In this document: piece after piece, positions 1-9,554 of the stretch | Layout: each line of letters starts with the position of its first letter | Numbering within the stretch: the stretch's first letter is position 1 | Assembly: GCA_037384425.1 (NCBI GenBank) | Contig: JARROA010000014.1 | Coordinates: 169,613 to 233,612 of the forward strand | DNA: 64,000 bases | DNA from: Thiodiazotropha sp037384425 | Lineage (GTDB): Bacteria; Pseudomonadota; Gammaproteobacteria; Chromatiales; Chromatiaceae | Direction: 5' to 3' | Notes under the pieces: generated by a model | Database searches by the model: none | The model's input: only the letters and a program-made list of their open reading frames with translations | What the model was told of the DNA's origin: nothing | Position numbers and translations under genes: made by a program

Positions 1-156
1 ACCGTGGACAGTGTGCCCTATACATCGGTCTATCCGCGTATCAGCATGGCCCCGGAACAGCGTTTCGCCGCCAAAGGGGGTTACATCGCCCGTTTCGCCA
101 ACAGCGGAAAGGGAGAGCTGGTGGCGGTATCCGATTGGCTGATCCCGCAGCACTGA
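1..156 (+). CDS. 3' end of an unidentified protein
   Basis: The first 51 codons of the window form an open frame that enters from upstream and stops at TGA 154-156. The visible tail contains a GKGELVAVSDW segment and ends WLIPQH. Codon choice is GC-rich at third positions like the rest of the window, so it is probably the true end of a gene. I do not recognise a family from so short a piece. No terminator-like hairpin follows directly. Confidence 0.5.
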   Translation, partial: TVDSVPYTSVYPRISMAPEQRFAAKGGYIARFANSGKGELVAVSDWLIPQH

Positions 157-242
157 GTCCTTATGGGCAGTCTGGATGTTCATTACGGCGGATCCACGCC
201 AGGTTACCTCAATCATTGTAGAACTCACTGCGCAGTGAAGAA

Positions 243-320
243 GTAGCCTGGATGGAGCGAAGCGGAATCCAGGGCAAGGCACGGGGCATCCCGGATTTCG
301 CTTTGCTCCATCCGGGCTAC
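243..320. repeat. REP-like interspersed palindrome
   Basis: Two imperfect 31-base arms face each other: GTAGCCTGGATGGAGCGAAG at 243-262 and, at the other end, the reverse complement of GTAGCCCGGATGGAGCAAAG ending at 320. The arms continue with GCGGAATCCAGG versus GCGAAATCCGGG. This is the type of GTAGCC(C/T)GGATGGAGC palindrome scattered through many gammaproteobacterial genomes between genes. It carries no coding capacity. It lies between the incoming partial gene and the subtilase. Confidence 0.8.
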
Positions 321-424
321 AGACTATGGACGCTTTCGAACGACTTCGTGCGGCGGATCGAGGCCGGGTTAATAGTAGTAGTACACCCGATTTGAAGGGT
401 AGTAGTTCCACGCATTCCCTTGCC

Positions 425-444
425 GACTCTAAACGTTTAGAGTC
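425..444. promoter_or_regulatory. Perfect 20-bp palindrome upstream of the subtilase
   Basis: GACTCTAAACGTTTAGAGTC is a perfect palindrome, followed at once by a related GAGTCTAAGAGTC motif at 444-456. It ends 72 bases before the subtilase ATG, a position suited to a dimeric repressor or activator, or to a stem in the leader RNA. No T-run follows, so it is not an obvious terminator. The cognate regulator is unknown. Confidence 0.45.
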
Positions 445-516
445 GAGTCTAAGAGTCTGTTTGTCAGCGGAAATTGCGTAAACCCAAGGCCTTGCGGCCA
501 GGCGAGTATTCGTTCG

Positions 517-3486
517 ATGCAAAAGTATCTCTCCCATCTGCTCGGTTCGGGGACGACACTTGCCGCTGTGCGCCATGTGCTGGGAACCCTGTTCCTGCTG
601 CTGGAGGTCTGCAACGTCCAGGCCAGTGCCGAACTGACGGTCGACCTTGAGCGACTGATCGACGAGGCCAACAGAACATCACTCATCCCCGTCATCATCA
701 AGTTCAGCCAGCAGCTCGATATCACGACCTTGCGCAACCAGGTCGGCCAGCAGATGCAGTACGCGACGCGCGGGGAGACGGCGCGAAAGCGCCAGCAGAA
801 GCTGCTGCGCAAAAAGATCGTCACCGACCTGAAAGCGCATGCCCAGGGGCCGCGCAAGGCGCTGGCCCGGTTACTGCGCCAGTACGGCGTGGACGTGGAA
901 CTGAAATCGCTCTGGAGCATCAATGCGGTGGCCTTGAAGCTGCCGGCCCACCTGGTCGACGAGGTGGCGGCGCTGCCCGGTATCGAGCGTATCTCCGTCG
1001 ATATGCAGCTGACCATGAATGCGGCCTCGCCGGAACTGGTGACTACGGTGCCGCAATGGAATCTCAGCGACATCAATACCGAGTATGTCTGGCAGCAGGG
1101 CTATGCCGGAGACGGTGTGGTGGTGGCGATCCTCGATTCCGGCGTCGAACTCAACCATCCGGACCTGGTCGATCGCTGGCGCGGCGGCGACAACAGCTGG
1201 TTCGATCCCTACGGTCAGAATCCCTTTCCCATCGATGTCAACGGCCACGGCACCCAGGCGCTGAGCCTGATTCTGGGTGGCAATGCCAGCGGCTATCAGA
1301 TCGGACTCGCTCCCCATGCCCGGTGGATCGCCGCCCGCCTGTTCGACAATGAGGATCAGGCGAGTTTGAGCGCCATCCACGAAGCCTTTCAGTGGCTGCT
1401 GGATCCGGACGGCGATCCCGCCACCGACGACGCCCCCGACGTGGTCAACAACTCCTGGGGCTTTGCCACCACCATCAATCAGTGCTACCAGGAGTTCAGC
1501 GACGATATCCGGCTGCTGCGCGAGGCCGGTATCGCGGTGGTCTATTCGGCGGGCAACTACGGGCCTTTCGGCGAGACCAGCATCAGTCCGGCCAACGACC
1601 CGGGTGTGATTTCGGTCGGTTCGGTGGACCAGTTCCGGGAAATCGACACCTTCAGCAGCCGGGGACCGGGGGCCTGCGACGGCGGTGTGTTTCCCAAACT
1701 GGTGGCTCCCGGCAGTCTCGTATTCGTGGCCGACCGCCTGCCGGTGGCCTACAACGTGGTTACGGGAACATCCTTTTCCGCGCCCCATGTGACCGGCGCC
1801 ATCGCGCTTTTGAAGAGTGCCTACCCGATGGCTACGGTCTCGCAGATCGAGACGGCGCTCTACGATTCCGCCACCGACCTCGGTGCCACCGGCGGAGACG
1901 ATCTCTACGGCTATGGTCTGATCGACGTGGCGGCCGCCTACGACCTGCTGTTCAGAGACCTGGGGTCCAGCAGCGCCGGTATGCTGCTGTTCAGCGAATC
2001 GCTCTACAGCGTCGACGAGACGACCGACAAACTGATCGTCACCGTCAGACGCCTCGGAGGCAGTTCGGGTGAGGTGAGTGTCGACTACGAAACCCTGCCC
2101 GATCAGGCCAGCGATGCGGGGCAGGCCGATTTCATCGCCCAGTCGGGTACCCTGCGTTTCGCCGACGGAGAGACCCTGCGCAGCTTTGAGATCACTATCG
2201 TCGACGATGACCTCGACGAGGAGAACGAGACTTTCTACCTCAATCTCACCAATGCGACAGGCGAGGCGCTGTTGAGCAATCAACCCCAGGTTCCGGTCAC
2301 CATTCTGGACGACGACGGGCCGGGCGCGCTCTCCCTCGGCTCCGTCAGTTACGCGGTCAACGAATCGCGCGACCAGGCGAGCGTCAGCGTGCTGCGTACC
2401 GGCGGTTCGGAAGGCAGGGTCTCGGTCGACATCTCCCTGGTCGATGACACGGCGCGCGTCAATTCGGACTACCTTCTGCCCGAATCCGAGCGCCTGACCT
2501 TTGCCAACGGCGAAATCGCCAAAGAGGTGCTGATCCCACTGGTTAAGGACGAGGTGCATGAAGGCAACGAGCGCTTCAATCTGCTGCTGTCGTCACCTGG
2601 CGGCGGCGCCACGATCACACAGCCGGCTTCGACCACCATCACGATCCTGGATGACGATCCCGATACCAGCATCACCACCATCCACCTCGAGGCGGTCAAC
2701 TATCTGGTGCGTGAGAATGCGGGCGAGGTGACCCTATCGGTATTGCGTAGCGGCAATCTGGATCGTGAAGCGACCGTAGCGTACGAAACCGTGGCCGGTT
2801 CGGCCAAACCGAGCGAGGACTATGTGGCGAAGCGGGGTACGCTGATCTTCCGCCCCAAAGTCACCCGCAAGACCATCACCATTCCGATCAAGGATGACGG
2901 TGTCTACGAAGCGGAGAGCAGTTTTACGCTGGTGCTGAAAGGTGTCGACAGCGGTTCGCTGCTGGCAAAGCCTGCCGCCGCCATCGTCCGCATCAGCAAT
3001 GACGACGCCCAGCCCTATGTCTCACTGAGTACTGGCGGTTCAGGTGGATCCGGTGGTTTTAGCGGTGGCACGAGCAGCAGTGGAAGTCTTGATGGCGGTG
3101 GCAGTCTGGTCGATACCAACGCTGAAACGGGAACGGACGCGCAGCAGAGCGCCAGTGGCGGTACGGCTGGCGAGCTCATGATTTTCGATCTGACGCTGCG
3201 GGGCTATAGCGGGGCAGGCGAGGAGGCGCTCAGACGCCTGCAGACCCTGGATGGCAGACTGCCGGACACAGCGCTTGACGAAGCGGAGAAGCAGGACGAG
3301 AAGAAGGTCGACTGTGTGGAGGGTGACGGCAGCGGGAAAGACGGCTGCCAGGAAGACTCCGTATCCCCCGTGGATGACCATGAGCAGGCTGGCAAGGTCA
3401 CCGCGGAGAGCGACCGGGCCGAACATGCAGACGACGGAGATTCGACAGGCAAGATCGAGATCGGTGATGATGCTCAGTCGAAATGA
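517..3486 (+). CDS. Exported subtilisin-like serine protease (S8) with three Calx-beta repeats
   Basis: 989 aa. An N-terminal hydrophobic stretch (about residues 18-37) looks like a signal peptide. A prodomain-like segment is followed by the S8 domain with the triad Asp207 (AILDSGVE), His244 (NGHGT) and Ser419 (GTSFSAPH), and an NNSWG segment. Three Calx-beta units follow at about 488-600, 605-715 and 725-835, each ending in an acidic 'ILDDD' or 'SNDD' edge. Then comes a Gly/Ser-rich linker (about 843-870) and a highly charged Asp/Glu/Lys tail with two cysteines. Calx-beta units are Ca-binding extracellular folds. The gene sits just ahead of a complete type II secretion locus, so it is a plausible substrate, but that is inference. 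Most proteases of this type lack such a long acidic tail. Confidence 0.9.
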   Translation: MQKYLSHLLGSGTTLAAVRHVLGTLFLLLEVCNVQASAELTVDLERLIDEANRTSLIPVIIKFSQQLDITTLRNQVGQQMQYATRGETARKRQQKLLRKKIVTDLKAHAQGPRKALARLLRQYGVDVELKSLWSINAVALKLPAHLVDEVAALPGIERISVDMQLTMNAASPELVTTVPQWNLSDINTEYVWQQGYAGDGVVVAILDSGVELNHPDLVDRWRGGDNSWFDPYGQNPFPIDVNGHGTQALSLILGGNASGYQIGLAPHARWIAARLFDNEDQASLSAIHEAFQWLLDPDGDPATDDAPDVVNNSWGFATTINQCYQEFSDDIRLLREAGIAVVYSAGNYGPFGETSISPANDPGVISVGSVDQFREIDTFSSRGPGACDGGVFPKLVAPGSLVFVADRLPVAYNVVTGTSFSAPHVTGAIALLKSAYPMATVSQIETALYDSATDLGATGGDDLYGYGLIDVAAAYDLLFRDLGSSSAGMLLFSESLYSVDETTDKLIVTVRRLGGSSGEVSVDYETLPDQASDAGQADFIAQSGTLRFADGETLRSFEITIVDDDLDEENETFYLNLTNATGEALLSNQPQVPVTILDDDGPGALSLGSVSYAVNESRDQASVSVLRTGGSEGRVSVDISLVDDTARVNSDYLLPESERLTFANGEIAKEVLIPLVKDEVHEGNERFNLLLSSPGGGATITQPASTTITILDDDPDTSITTIHLEAVNYLVRENAGEVTLSVLRSGNLDREATVAYETVAGSAKPSEDYVAKRGTLIFRPKVTRKTITIPIKDDGVYEAESSFTLVLKGVDSGSLLAKPAAAIVRISNDDAQPYVSLSTGGSGGSGGFSGGTSSSGSLDGGGSLVDTNAETGTDAQQSASGGTAGELMIFDLTLRGYSGAGEEALRRLQTLDGRLPDTALDEAEKQDEKKVDCVEGDGSGKDGCQEDSVSPVDDHEQAGKVTAESDRAEHADDGDSTGKIEIGDDAQSK

Positions 3487-3989
3487 CAACTGAGTCCGCT
3501 AAGTCAATGATCAAAAAATAGAATTGAGTAAGTTAAATCCCACAAATATTGCTACCCTCAAGCCTGGCGGGCTGTCTCTCATTGCGCATCTCGATACTTG
3601 AGACTATCTCTGTAAAATTCACGTAATAAACTGTTATTACGGTAGATAATATTGCCTTGATTTGGCGGGGAAGTGCCCCTGTAGTAGCCGCGGTAGGGTA
3701 AGTGTGTAGCTCGGGTATGAATTCACCCCATGAGCAAATACACTATCCAATCAATCACAATAACTGTAACGCTATGCTGAGATACTCAGTAAGCGTTGGG
3801 AGTGGGCTGGGAGATAGTGCTTAAGGTGCTGCCTTTACCGGCATCGTCGTTCAGCAATCGCAATCATCATCCCCCCACCCAGCAGGGCGCCGTCATGCTG
3901 TATCGATGACGGCTTGGCCAGAGCCACCGGCAAGGTTTCGCGGTATTCGCGATTCTGTGAGTGGAAACAGTCCATAAGCGAATATCCTA
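3487..3989. other. Intergenic region between subtilase and gspD
   Basis: 503 bases without a supportable gene; it is visibly more AT-rich than its flanks in its first half (about 3487-3660). It presumably holds the end of the subtilase transcript and the promoter of the type II secretion operon. I see no confident sigma-70 box pair, terminator or known RNA motif in it. Confidence 0.5.
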
Positions 3990-6185
3990 ATGAGTCAGCA
4001 CCGATACACTTCATTTATTGCCACTTTGGTCTGTTCCCTGCTGTTAGCCTCCTGTGCGACTCAGCAGTCTGCCGGGAGAAAGCCGGAACCTCTGCCGCCG
4101 CCACCTGTCGTCAGTACGGCTGACACTGAAGACGAGGCATTGGTGCTTTCCCAGCAGGCACAGCGCGAACCCGAATTTTTCGTCAAGAAGGGGAGCGGCG
4201 TCTTCCTCAAGGGCAAGGGGAGCCGTGGCGCCCGGCAACCGGCCAAGGGCGACATCACGCTCAATTTCGAGGGTGTGGATCTGCGCGAAGTGCTGAAGGT
4301 CATTTTCGAGGAGATTCTGCGCGAGAACTATTTGATCGACGACAAGGTCCAGGGCGTGGTGACCATCCACACCACCTATCCGGTCTCCACCGAAGCGGTG
4401 TTGCCGATCCTCGAGACCATCCTGCAGATGAACGGCGCGGCGCTGGTCAGGAACGGTTCCCTCTATAAGATCGTGCCGCTGGCCGAGCTGAAGGAGATTT
4501 CGCTCGCACCCGGTGTCGGTCAGGGCGTCGATCGGCTGAAAGCGGGGCAGGGCGTGCAGATCGTGCCGTTGAAGTACATCTCCGCCAAGGAGATGAAGAA
4601 GATCCTGGAGTCGTTCTCCTCCGCCAACGAACAGATCCATGCCGATACCGGGCGCAACCTGCTGATCCTCACCGGCTCGTTCCAGAAGATCAACAATCTG
4701 CTGCAGACCATCGAGATGTTCGACGTGGACTGGCTGAGCGGCATGTCCTTCGGTCTGATCCCCATCAAGTATGCCGATGCCAAGACGTTGACCGACGAGA
4801 TCAGCAGCATCCTCGGCGAGGGTGAGGCCTCCCCGCTGAACGGCATCATGCGCCTGATACCGGTGCAACGCCTCAATGCCATCATGGTCATCAGTCAGCA
4901 GCCGGCCTACATCAAGGAAGCGCGTAAGCTGATCAGTCAGTTCGACCAGGGCAGCGACAAATCGCCCGAACGCCGTCTCTACGTCTACCACCTCAAGAAC
5001 GGCAAGGCGGAAAACATCGCCACCATCCTGCAGAACATCTTCGGCAATCAGGTCTCTTCGACATCCTCGCTGGGCCAGAATGGCTCGAAGGATCCGCTCC
5101 TGCGAAGCAATGTACGTCAGCCCACCAGCAGCGGGATCAGCCTGAAGAGCAGCAACGCCGACAGTCAATCGAATCTGACCAAGGACCAGCCACCCATGGC
5201 TGCAGCCGCATCCCCGGTGGTCGCGAGGAGCGAAACCGGGGATACGGGCGCCACGGACATGCCGGCCACCATCATCGCCGACCCGGACAACAATGCCATC
5301 CTGATCATGGCCAGTCCGATGGATTACAACAAAATCAAATCCACCATTGCCCGGCTTGACGTGTCGCCGAAACAGGTGCTGATCGAGGCCACCATCGCCG
5401 AGGTGGTGCTTAGCGACAACCTCAGCTACGGCGTGCGCTGGTTCTTCGAGGGAACCGGCGGCAGCGGCCGTCCCTACAAGGGCGGTTTCGGATACCCGCT
5501 ACCCGATGACATCGGCGGAGACGGTTTCTCCCTGGGTCTCTTCAACACCAGCGGCGAACTGAAGGCCTTTTTCGACATCCTCGAAACCGAGTCCTCGGTC
5601 AAGTTCCTCTCCGCGCCGCAGATCATGGTGATCGACAACCAGACGGCAACCTTCCGCGTGGGTGATCAGATCCCAATCGTCACCCGCTCATCCCAGAGCA
5701 CCACCGACCCCAACGCACCCATCGTCTCCGAGGTGCAGTATCGCGACACGGGTACTCTGCTCAAGGTCACGCCGCGCATCAATGAGGGCGGCATGGTGAC
5801 CCTGGAGATCAGTCAGGAGGTGAGTAATCCGGGTGCCACTCCGGCCATAGGCGGCGGCGGCAACGTCTCCATTTCACAACGCACGATCGACAGCACGGTC
5901 ATCGTCCACGACGGCCAGTCCATCGTGCTGGGCGGGCTGATTCGTGAAAATACCACCAACTCCAAGGGCGGCATACCCGGGCTCATGAGTCTGCCGGTGG
6001 TGGGCAATCTCTTCAGCAGCACCACCAAGGACACCAGCCGTACCGAGCTGATCGTCACCCTGACGCCCAAAGTTGTCAGAAATCCCCATGAGGCCTATGA
6101 GATCTCCAAGGAGTTGCGGGAGAAGATCAAGGAGGCGACCCTGTTTCAGGATGATTTCTACAATCGCCGCAAAGGTACCGAATAG
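3990..6185 (+). CDS. gspD: Type II secretion secretin GspD, lipoprotein-type leader
   Basis: 731 aa. The protein forms the outer-membrane channel of the type II secretion system. The N terminus carries a lipoprotein signal with lipobox LASC (Cys22) rather than a plain Sec signal, as in the XpsD-type secretins. The N0 domain (about 80-160; 'VDLREVLKVIFEE'), three N-type ring-forming repeats (about 165-460) with an insert of Ser/Gln-rich sequence near 370-415, and the C-terminal secretin domain (about 490-720, with 'VPVVGNLF'-like LPVVGNLF) are in order. It is the first gene of the gsp operon; gspE starts 42 bases later. A lipidated secretin may reach the outer membrane without a separate pilotin; no gspS-like gene is visible nearby. 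Confidence 0.95.
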   Translation: MSQHRYTSFIATLVCSLLLASCATQQSAGRKPEPLPPPPVVSTADTEDEALVLSQQAQREPEFFVKKGSGVFLKGKGSRGARQPAKGDITLNFEGVDLREVLKVIFEEILRENYLIDDKVQGVVTIHTTYPVSTEAVLPILETILQMNGAALVRNGSLYKIVPLAELKEISLAPGVGQGVDRLKAGQGVQIVPLKYISAKEMKKILESFSSANEQIHADTGRNLLILTGSFQKINNLLQTIEMFDVDWLSGMSFGLIPIKYADAKTLTDEISSILGEGEASPLNGIMRLIPVQRLNAIMVISQQPAYIKEARKLISQFDQGSDKSPERRLYVYHLKNGKAENIATILQNIFGNQVSSTSSLGQNGSKDPLLRSNVRQPTSSGISLKSSNADSQSNLTKDQPPMAAAASPVVARSETGDTGATDMPATIIADPDNNAILIMASPMDYNKIKSTIARLDVSPKQVLIEATIAEVVLSDNLSYGVRWFFEGTGGSGRPYKGGFGYPLPDDIGGDGFSLGLFNTSGELKAFFDILETESSVKFLSAPQIMVIDNQTATFRVGDQIPIVTRSSQSTTDPNAPIVSEVQYRDTGTLLKVTPRINEGGMVTLEISQEVSNPGATPAIGGGGNVSISQRTIDSTVIVHDGQSIVLGGLIRENTTNSKGGIPGLMSLPVVGNLFSSTTKDTSRTELIVTLTPKVVRNPHEAYEISKELREKIKEATLFQDDFYNRRKGTE

Positions 6186-6227
6186 CCGGCTTGCAGTCTC
6201 GAAGGTCACAGGCTTCAATGGGAAGAT

Positions 6228-7897
6228 ATGAATGACTTTGGATCACATCTAGGCAATCAGGTCGCTTCAGGAGAGCTCACCGGCAGTCCGCTCTTCGCCG
6301 ACAGCCCGTTGTGTAGTGCGTTGGTCACCGCCGGACGCCTACGGCCCGCCGACGCGGATCGGGCCCTGCGTCTCAAACAGACCCAGCAGAGTGATGAATC
6401 GATCGGCAACATCCTGTTGCAGCTCGGCCTGATTTCCGACCGCGATCTGGCACAGACCCTCTCCCGCCTCAATGGCATTCCGGTCACGGAAAAGAAACAC
6501 TACCCCGCGTTCACGAGTCTGGAGGAGTCGATCTCCGCCAACTTCCTGAAACAGCACAAGCTGCTGGTCTTCACCGATGAAGAGGAGCAGGTGCATGCGA
6601 TCATGGTCGATCCCACCGACCGCTATGTGGTCGATGCCCTGGAACTGATTACCGGCAAGTCGATCCGGCTGCACATCGGCATCGCCTCCGAAATCGATGA
6701 GGCGTTGCAGGAGCACTTCCTCGAAATGCGCAAGCAGACGGGGGAGTTCGACGAGGAGGGGATGGAGCATCAGCTGTTGCTGCAGGACGATGTGGAACAG
6801 CTGAAGGAGCAGGCCAGCGAGTGCTCAAGATCCGCTACCGGGTGGACGGGCTGCTGCGCGAGACCGAGCACCCTGCAACGCAGATGGCGGCGGCGCTGAT
6901 CTCCCGTATCAAGATCATGGCCAATCTCAATATCGCCGAGCGGCGTCTGCCCCAGGATGGCCGTTTCAAGATCCGGGTCATGGGCAACACTCTCGACCTG
7001 CGTGTCTCCACCGTGCCGACCCTGCACGGCGAGAGCATGGTGATGCGACTGCTGCAGCGGGACGAGCAGGCCCTCGACTTCCGAGCCCTGGGTTTCGAAC
7101 CGGAGACCGAAATACGGTTGCTGGAGATCCTGCAACGCCCCCATGGCATCGTGGTGGTGACCGGCCCCACCGGCAGCGGCAAGACCACCACCCTGTATGC
7201 CGCGCTCAACCACCTCAACCGCCCCGATCGCAAGATCCTCACGGTCGAGGATCCGGTGGAGTACAACATCGAGGGGGTCAACCAGATCCAGGTCAAGCCC
7301 GGAATCGGCCTCACCTTCGCCAACGCCCTGCGTTCCATCGTGCGCCAGGATCCCGACATCATCATGATCGGTGAGATCCGTGACCAGGAGACCGCCAAGA
7401 TCGCGGTGCAATCGGCCCTCACCGGCCACCTGGTGCTCTCCTCCCTGCACACCAACGATGCCGCCGGCAGCATCACCCGTTTTCTCGATATGGGGGTCGA
7501 GGCCTTTCTGCTCACCTCCACCGTCAATGCGGTACTGGCCCAACGGCTGGTGCGCAACCTCTGTCCTCACTGCAAGGAGGCCTACACACCGCCCCGGGAG
7601 ATCATCGAAAGATTGCAGCGCCAGGGCGTGGAGGCGGATGCGCGGACCCAACTCCACCGGGCAGTCGGTTGCGATGCCTGTGGCGGCAGCGGTTACAGCG
7701 GTCGCAGCGCCATCATCGAGCTGCTGGAGATCTCGGAGGCGATGCGCTCCCTCATCCTGCAGGAGAGTGATAAGAGTACCCTGGCGGCCTGCGCCCAGCG
7801 TGAGGGTGCGCGTACCATGTATCAGGACGGACTCAGGAAGGTCATGCGGGGAGTCACCACCCTGGAAGAGGTGCTCAGAGTCACCCAGGAAGGTTGA
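6228..7897 (+). pseudogene. gspE: Type II secretion ATPase GspE, split by an out-of-frame internal deletion
   Basis: Two overlapping reading frames together encode GspE. The first (6228 to about 6821) gives the N1E/N2E domains to '..VEQLKEQASE'. The second, from 6821 (GTG) to 7897, resumes at 'LKIRYRVDGLL' and has the full ATPase: Walker A GPTGSGKTT, Asp box, Walker B-like MIGEIRD, His box HTND, and the four-cysteine zinc site (CPHC and CDAC). In GspE proteins about 30 residues normally lie between these points (the 'APVIRLVN..ASDIHIEPFE' region). Here they are missing and the frame changes at GAG/GTG 6819-6823. Without this segment and in two frames the protein should not work as a motor. 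Either the gene is dead or about 90 bases were lost in assembly. Confidence 0.88.
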
Positions 7898-7899
7898 GC

Positions 7900-9120
7900 T
7901 TGGCCTCGTTCAGCTACAAGGCGGTCACCAGTGACGGCGAGGTGGTGCAGGGCATACTGGATGCGCTCGACCGTCAGGGTGCCGTACGCCAGATCCATCT
8001 CAAGGGACAGGTGCCGATAAGGGTCGAGGAGAGCGGTCAGGCCGCCAAGCCGGGACGCCGTCCGCGTCTGCGGCGCGGGAAGGTGGGTCTGGACCAGATC
8101 ATGGCCTTTACCCGTGAACTGGCGACCCTGCTCAAGGCGGGCCAGCCTATCGATTCGGCATTGACCATCCTGATGTCGATCAGCGGCGAGGAGTCCCGCT
8201 TCAGCGAACACCTCGTGCGCATCCGTGACGCCCTCAAGGGCGGACACAGCTTTTCCGATGCCCTGGCCGGAGAGGCGGGGCTGTTCAATGACTTCTATGT
8301 TCAGATGGTGAGGGCGGGGGAGTCGGGCGGCGCTCTGGAGAGTGTGCTGTCGCGACTCGCGGTGCACCTGGAGCACACCAAGGAGGTCAAGGATTCCCTG
8401 GTCTCGGCCCTGATCTACCCGATGATCCTGCTCTTCGTAGCCCTCACCTCGATCATGATCCTGATGACCTATGTGATCCCGCAGTTCAGCGACCTGTTCA
8501 ACGACTTGGGGCAGGCACTCCCGGTATCCACCCAGATCACCATGGCGGTGGCCTCGGCCTTGCAGGACTACGGCTGGCTGATGGCGCTGGCCATCGTCGG
8601 TTTGATCCTCTATTTCAAATGGCAGCTCGGACACCGTGCTTCGGCCAAGCGCTGGCATGCCCGCCTGCTCAGGCTGCCCCTCATAGGCGCCATCATCAAG
8701 CAGGTCGAGGCGGCCCGCTTCTGCCGTACCCTGGGCACCCTGCTGGAGAACGGCGTACCGTTGCTGCGGGCGGTCTCCATCGTCAAGCAGACAATCGGTA
8801 ATGTGGTCATCGCCGACGGCATGGACCATGTGGTGAGCAGCCTGAAATCGGGTCGACGGCTGGCCGATCCCCTGGCCGAACACTCTCAGTTTCCCCATTT
8901 CGCCCTGCAGATGATCCGCATCGGCGAGGAATCGGGGCAGCTGGAGCCGATGCTGATGCAGACGGCGGACATTCTGGACCAGGAGACCCAGACCCTGATC
9001 AAACGGGCACTGAGTCTGGTCGAACCGGTGATGATTCTGGTCCTTGGCGTGATCATCGCCGCGGTTGTGATGTCTATTCTGGTGGCGATACTCGGCGTCA
9101 ACCAACTTGTAGCACTTTAA
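7900..9120 (+). CDS. gspF: Type II secretion inner-membrane platform protein GspF
   Basis: 406 aa from TTG 7900. This start gives the family-typical opening MASFSYKAV and has the Shine-Dalgarno AGGAAGG (7887-7893) six bases upstream. An alternative TTG at 7894 overlaps the gspE stop and lacks spacing. Two T2SSF domains are present (about 65-190 and 265-390), each with a conserved 'FxxxxxxxxxxGExxGxL' element (RAGESGGAL and RIGEESGQL), and three membrane segments near 165-190, 215-235 and 370-395. GspF sits in the inner membrane and couples GspE to pseudopilus assembly. gspG follows after 10 bases. Confidence 0.95.
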   Translation: MASFSYKAVTSDGEVVQGILDALDRQGAVRQIHLKGQVPIRVEESGQAAKPGRRPRLRRGKVGLDQIMAFTRELATLLKAGQPIDSALTILMSISGEESRFSEHLVRIRDALKGGHSFSDALAGEAGLFNDFYVQMVRAGESGGALESVLSRLAVHLEHTKEVKDSLVSALIYPMILLFVALTSIMILMTYVIPQFSDLFNDLGQALPVSTQITMAVASALQDYGWLMALAIVGLILYFKWQLGHRASAKRWHARLLRLPLIGAIIKQVEAARFCRTLGTLLENGVPLLRAVSIVKQTIGNVVIADGMDHVVSSLKSGRRLADPLAEHSQFPHFALQMIRIGEESGQLEPMLMQTADILDQETQTLIKRALSLVEPVMILVLGVIIAAVVMSILVAILGVNQLVAL

Positions 9121-9130
9121 CGGATGGATT

Positions 9131-9553
9131 ATGCAAACAGAGAAACGACAACAAAACGGCTTTACCCTGATTGAACTGCTGGTAGTCCTGGTGATCCTCG
9201 GCCTGCTGGCGGGGTTGGTCGGGCCGCAAGTGTTGCGCCACCTCGGCGGCGCCAAATCGGATACCGCACAACTGCAGATCTCGGAGCTGGGGTCCGGACT
9301 CGACCTGTACCATCTGGAGGTTGGCCGCTACCCCTCCAGCAGCGAGGGATTGCAGGCCCTGGTGGAAGCGCCCCCGTCGGTCGACAATTGGCACGGACCC
9401 TACCTGAAGAAGAGCAAGGTGCCCAAGGATCCCTGGGGCAACGACTATGTCTATCAGTATCCCGGCGACCATGGTCCCTACGATCTCTACTCCTACGGCG
9501 CCGATAATGCCGAAGGCGGCGAGGGCGACAACAAGGATATCGTGAGCTGGTAA
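9131..9553 (+). CDS. gspG: Major pseudopilin GspG
   Basis: 140 aa. A short basic leader (MQTEKRQQNG) is followed by the prepilin peptidase site G^FTLIELLVVLVILG, with Glu at +5 of the mature protein. The C-terminal domain is the GspG type: 'GLDLYHLEVGRYPSS..GLQALV' and a Ca-site-like 'YGADN..GGEGDN' loop. Length and motifs match the major pseudopilin. No prepilin peptidase gene (gspO/pilD) is in the window, so processing must rely on one elsewhere. Confidence 0.96.
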   Translation: MQTEKRQQNGFTLIELLVVLVILGLLAGLVGPQVLRHLGGAKSDTAQLQISELGSGLDLYHLEVGRYPSSSEGLQALVEAPPSVDNWHGPYLKKSKVPKDPWGNDYVYQYPGDHGPYDLYSYGADNAEGGEGDNKDIVSW

Positions 9554-9554
9554 T

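Noticed and set aside
871..2559. 562-codon open frame on the minus strand opposite the subtilase
   Set aside because: The plus strand encodes a clear S8 protease with its triad; the antisense frame is a by-product of high GC third positions.
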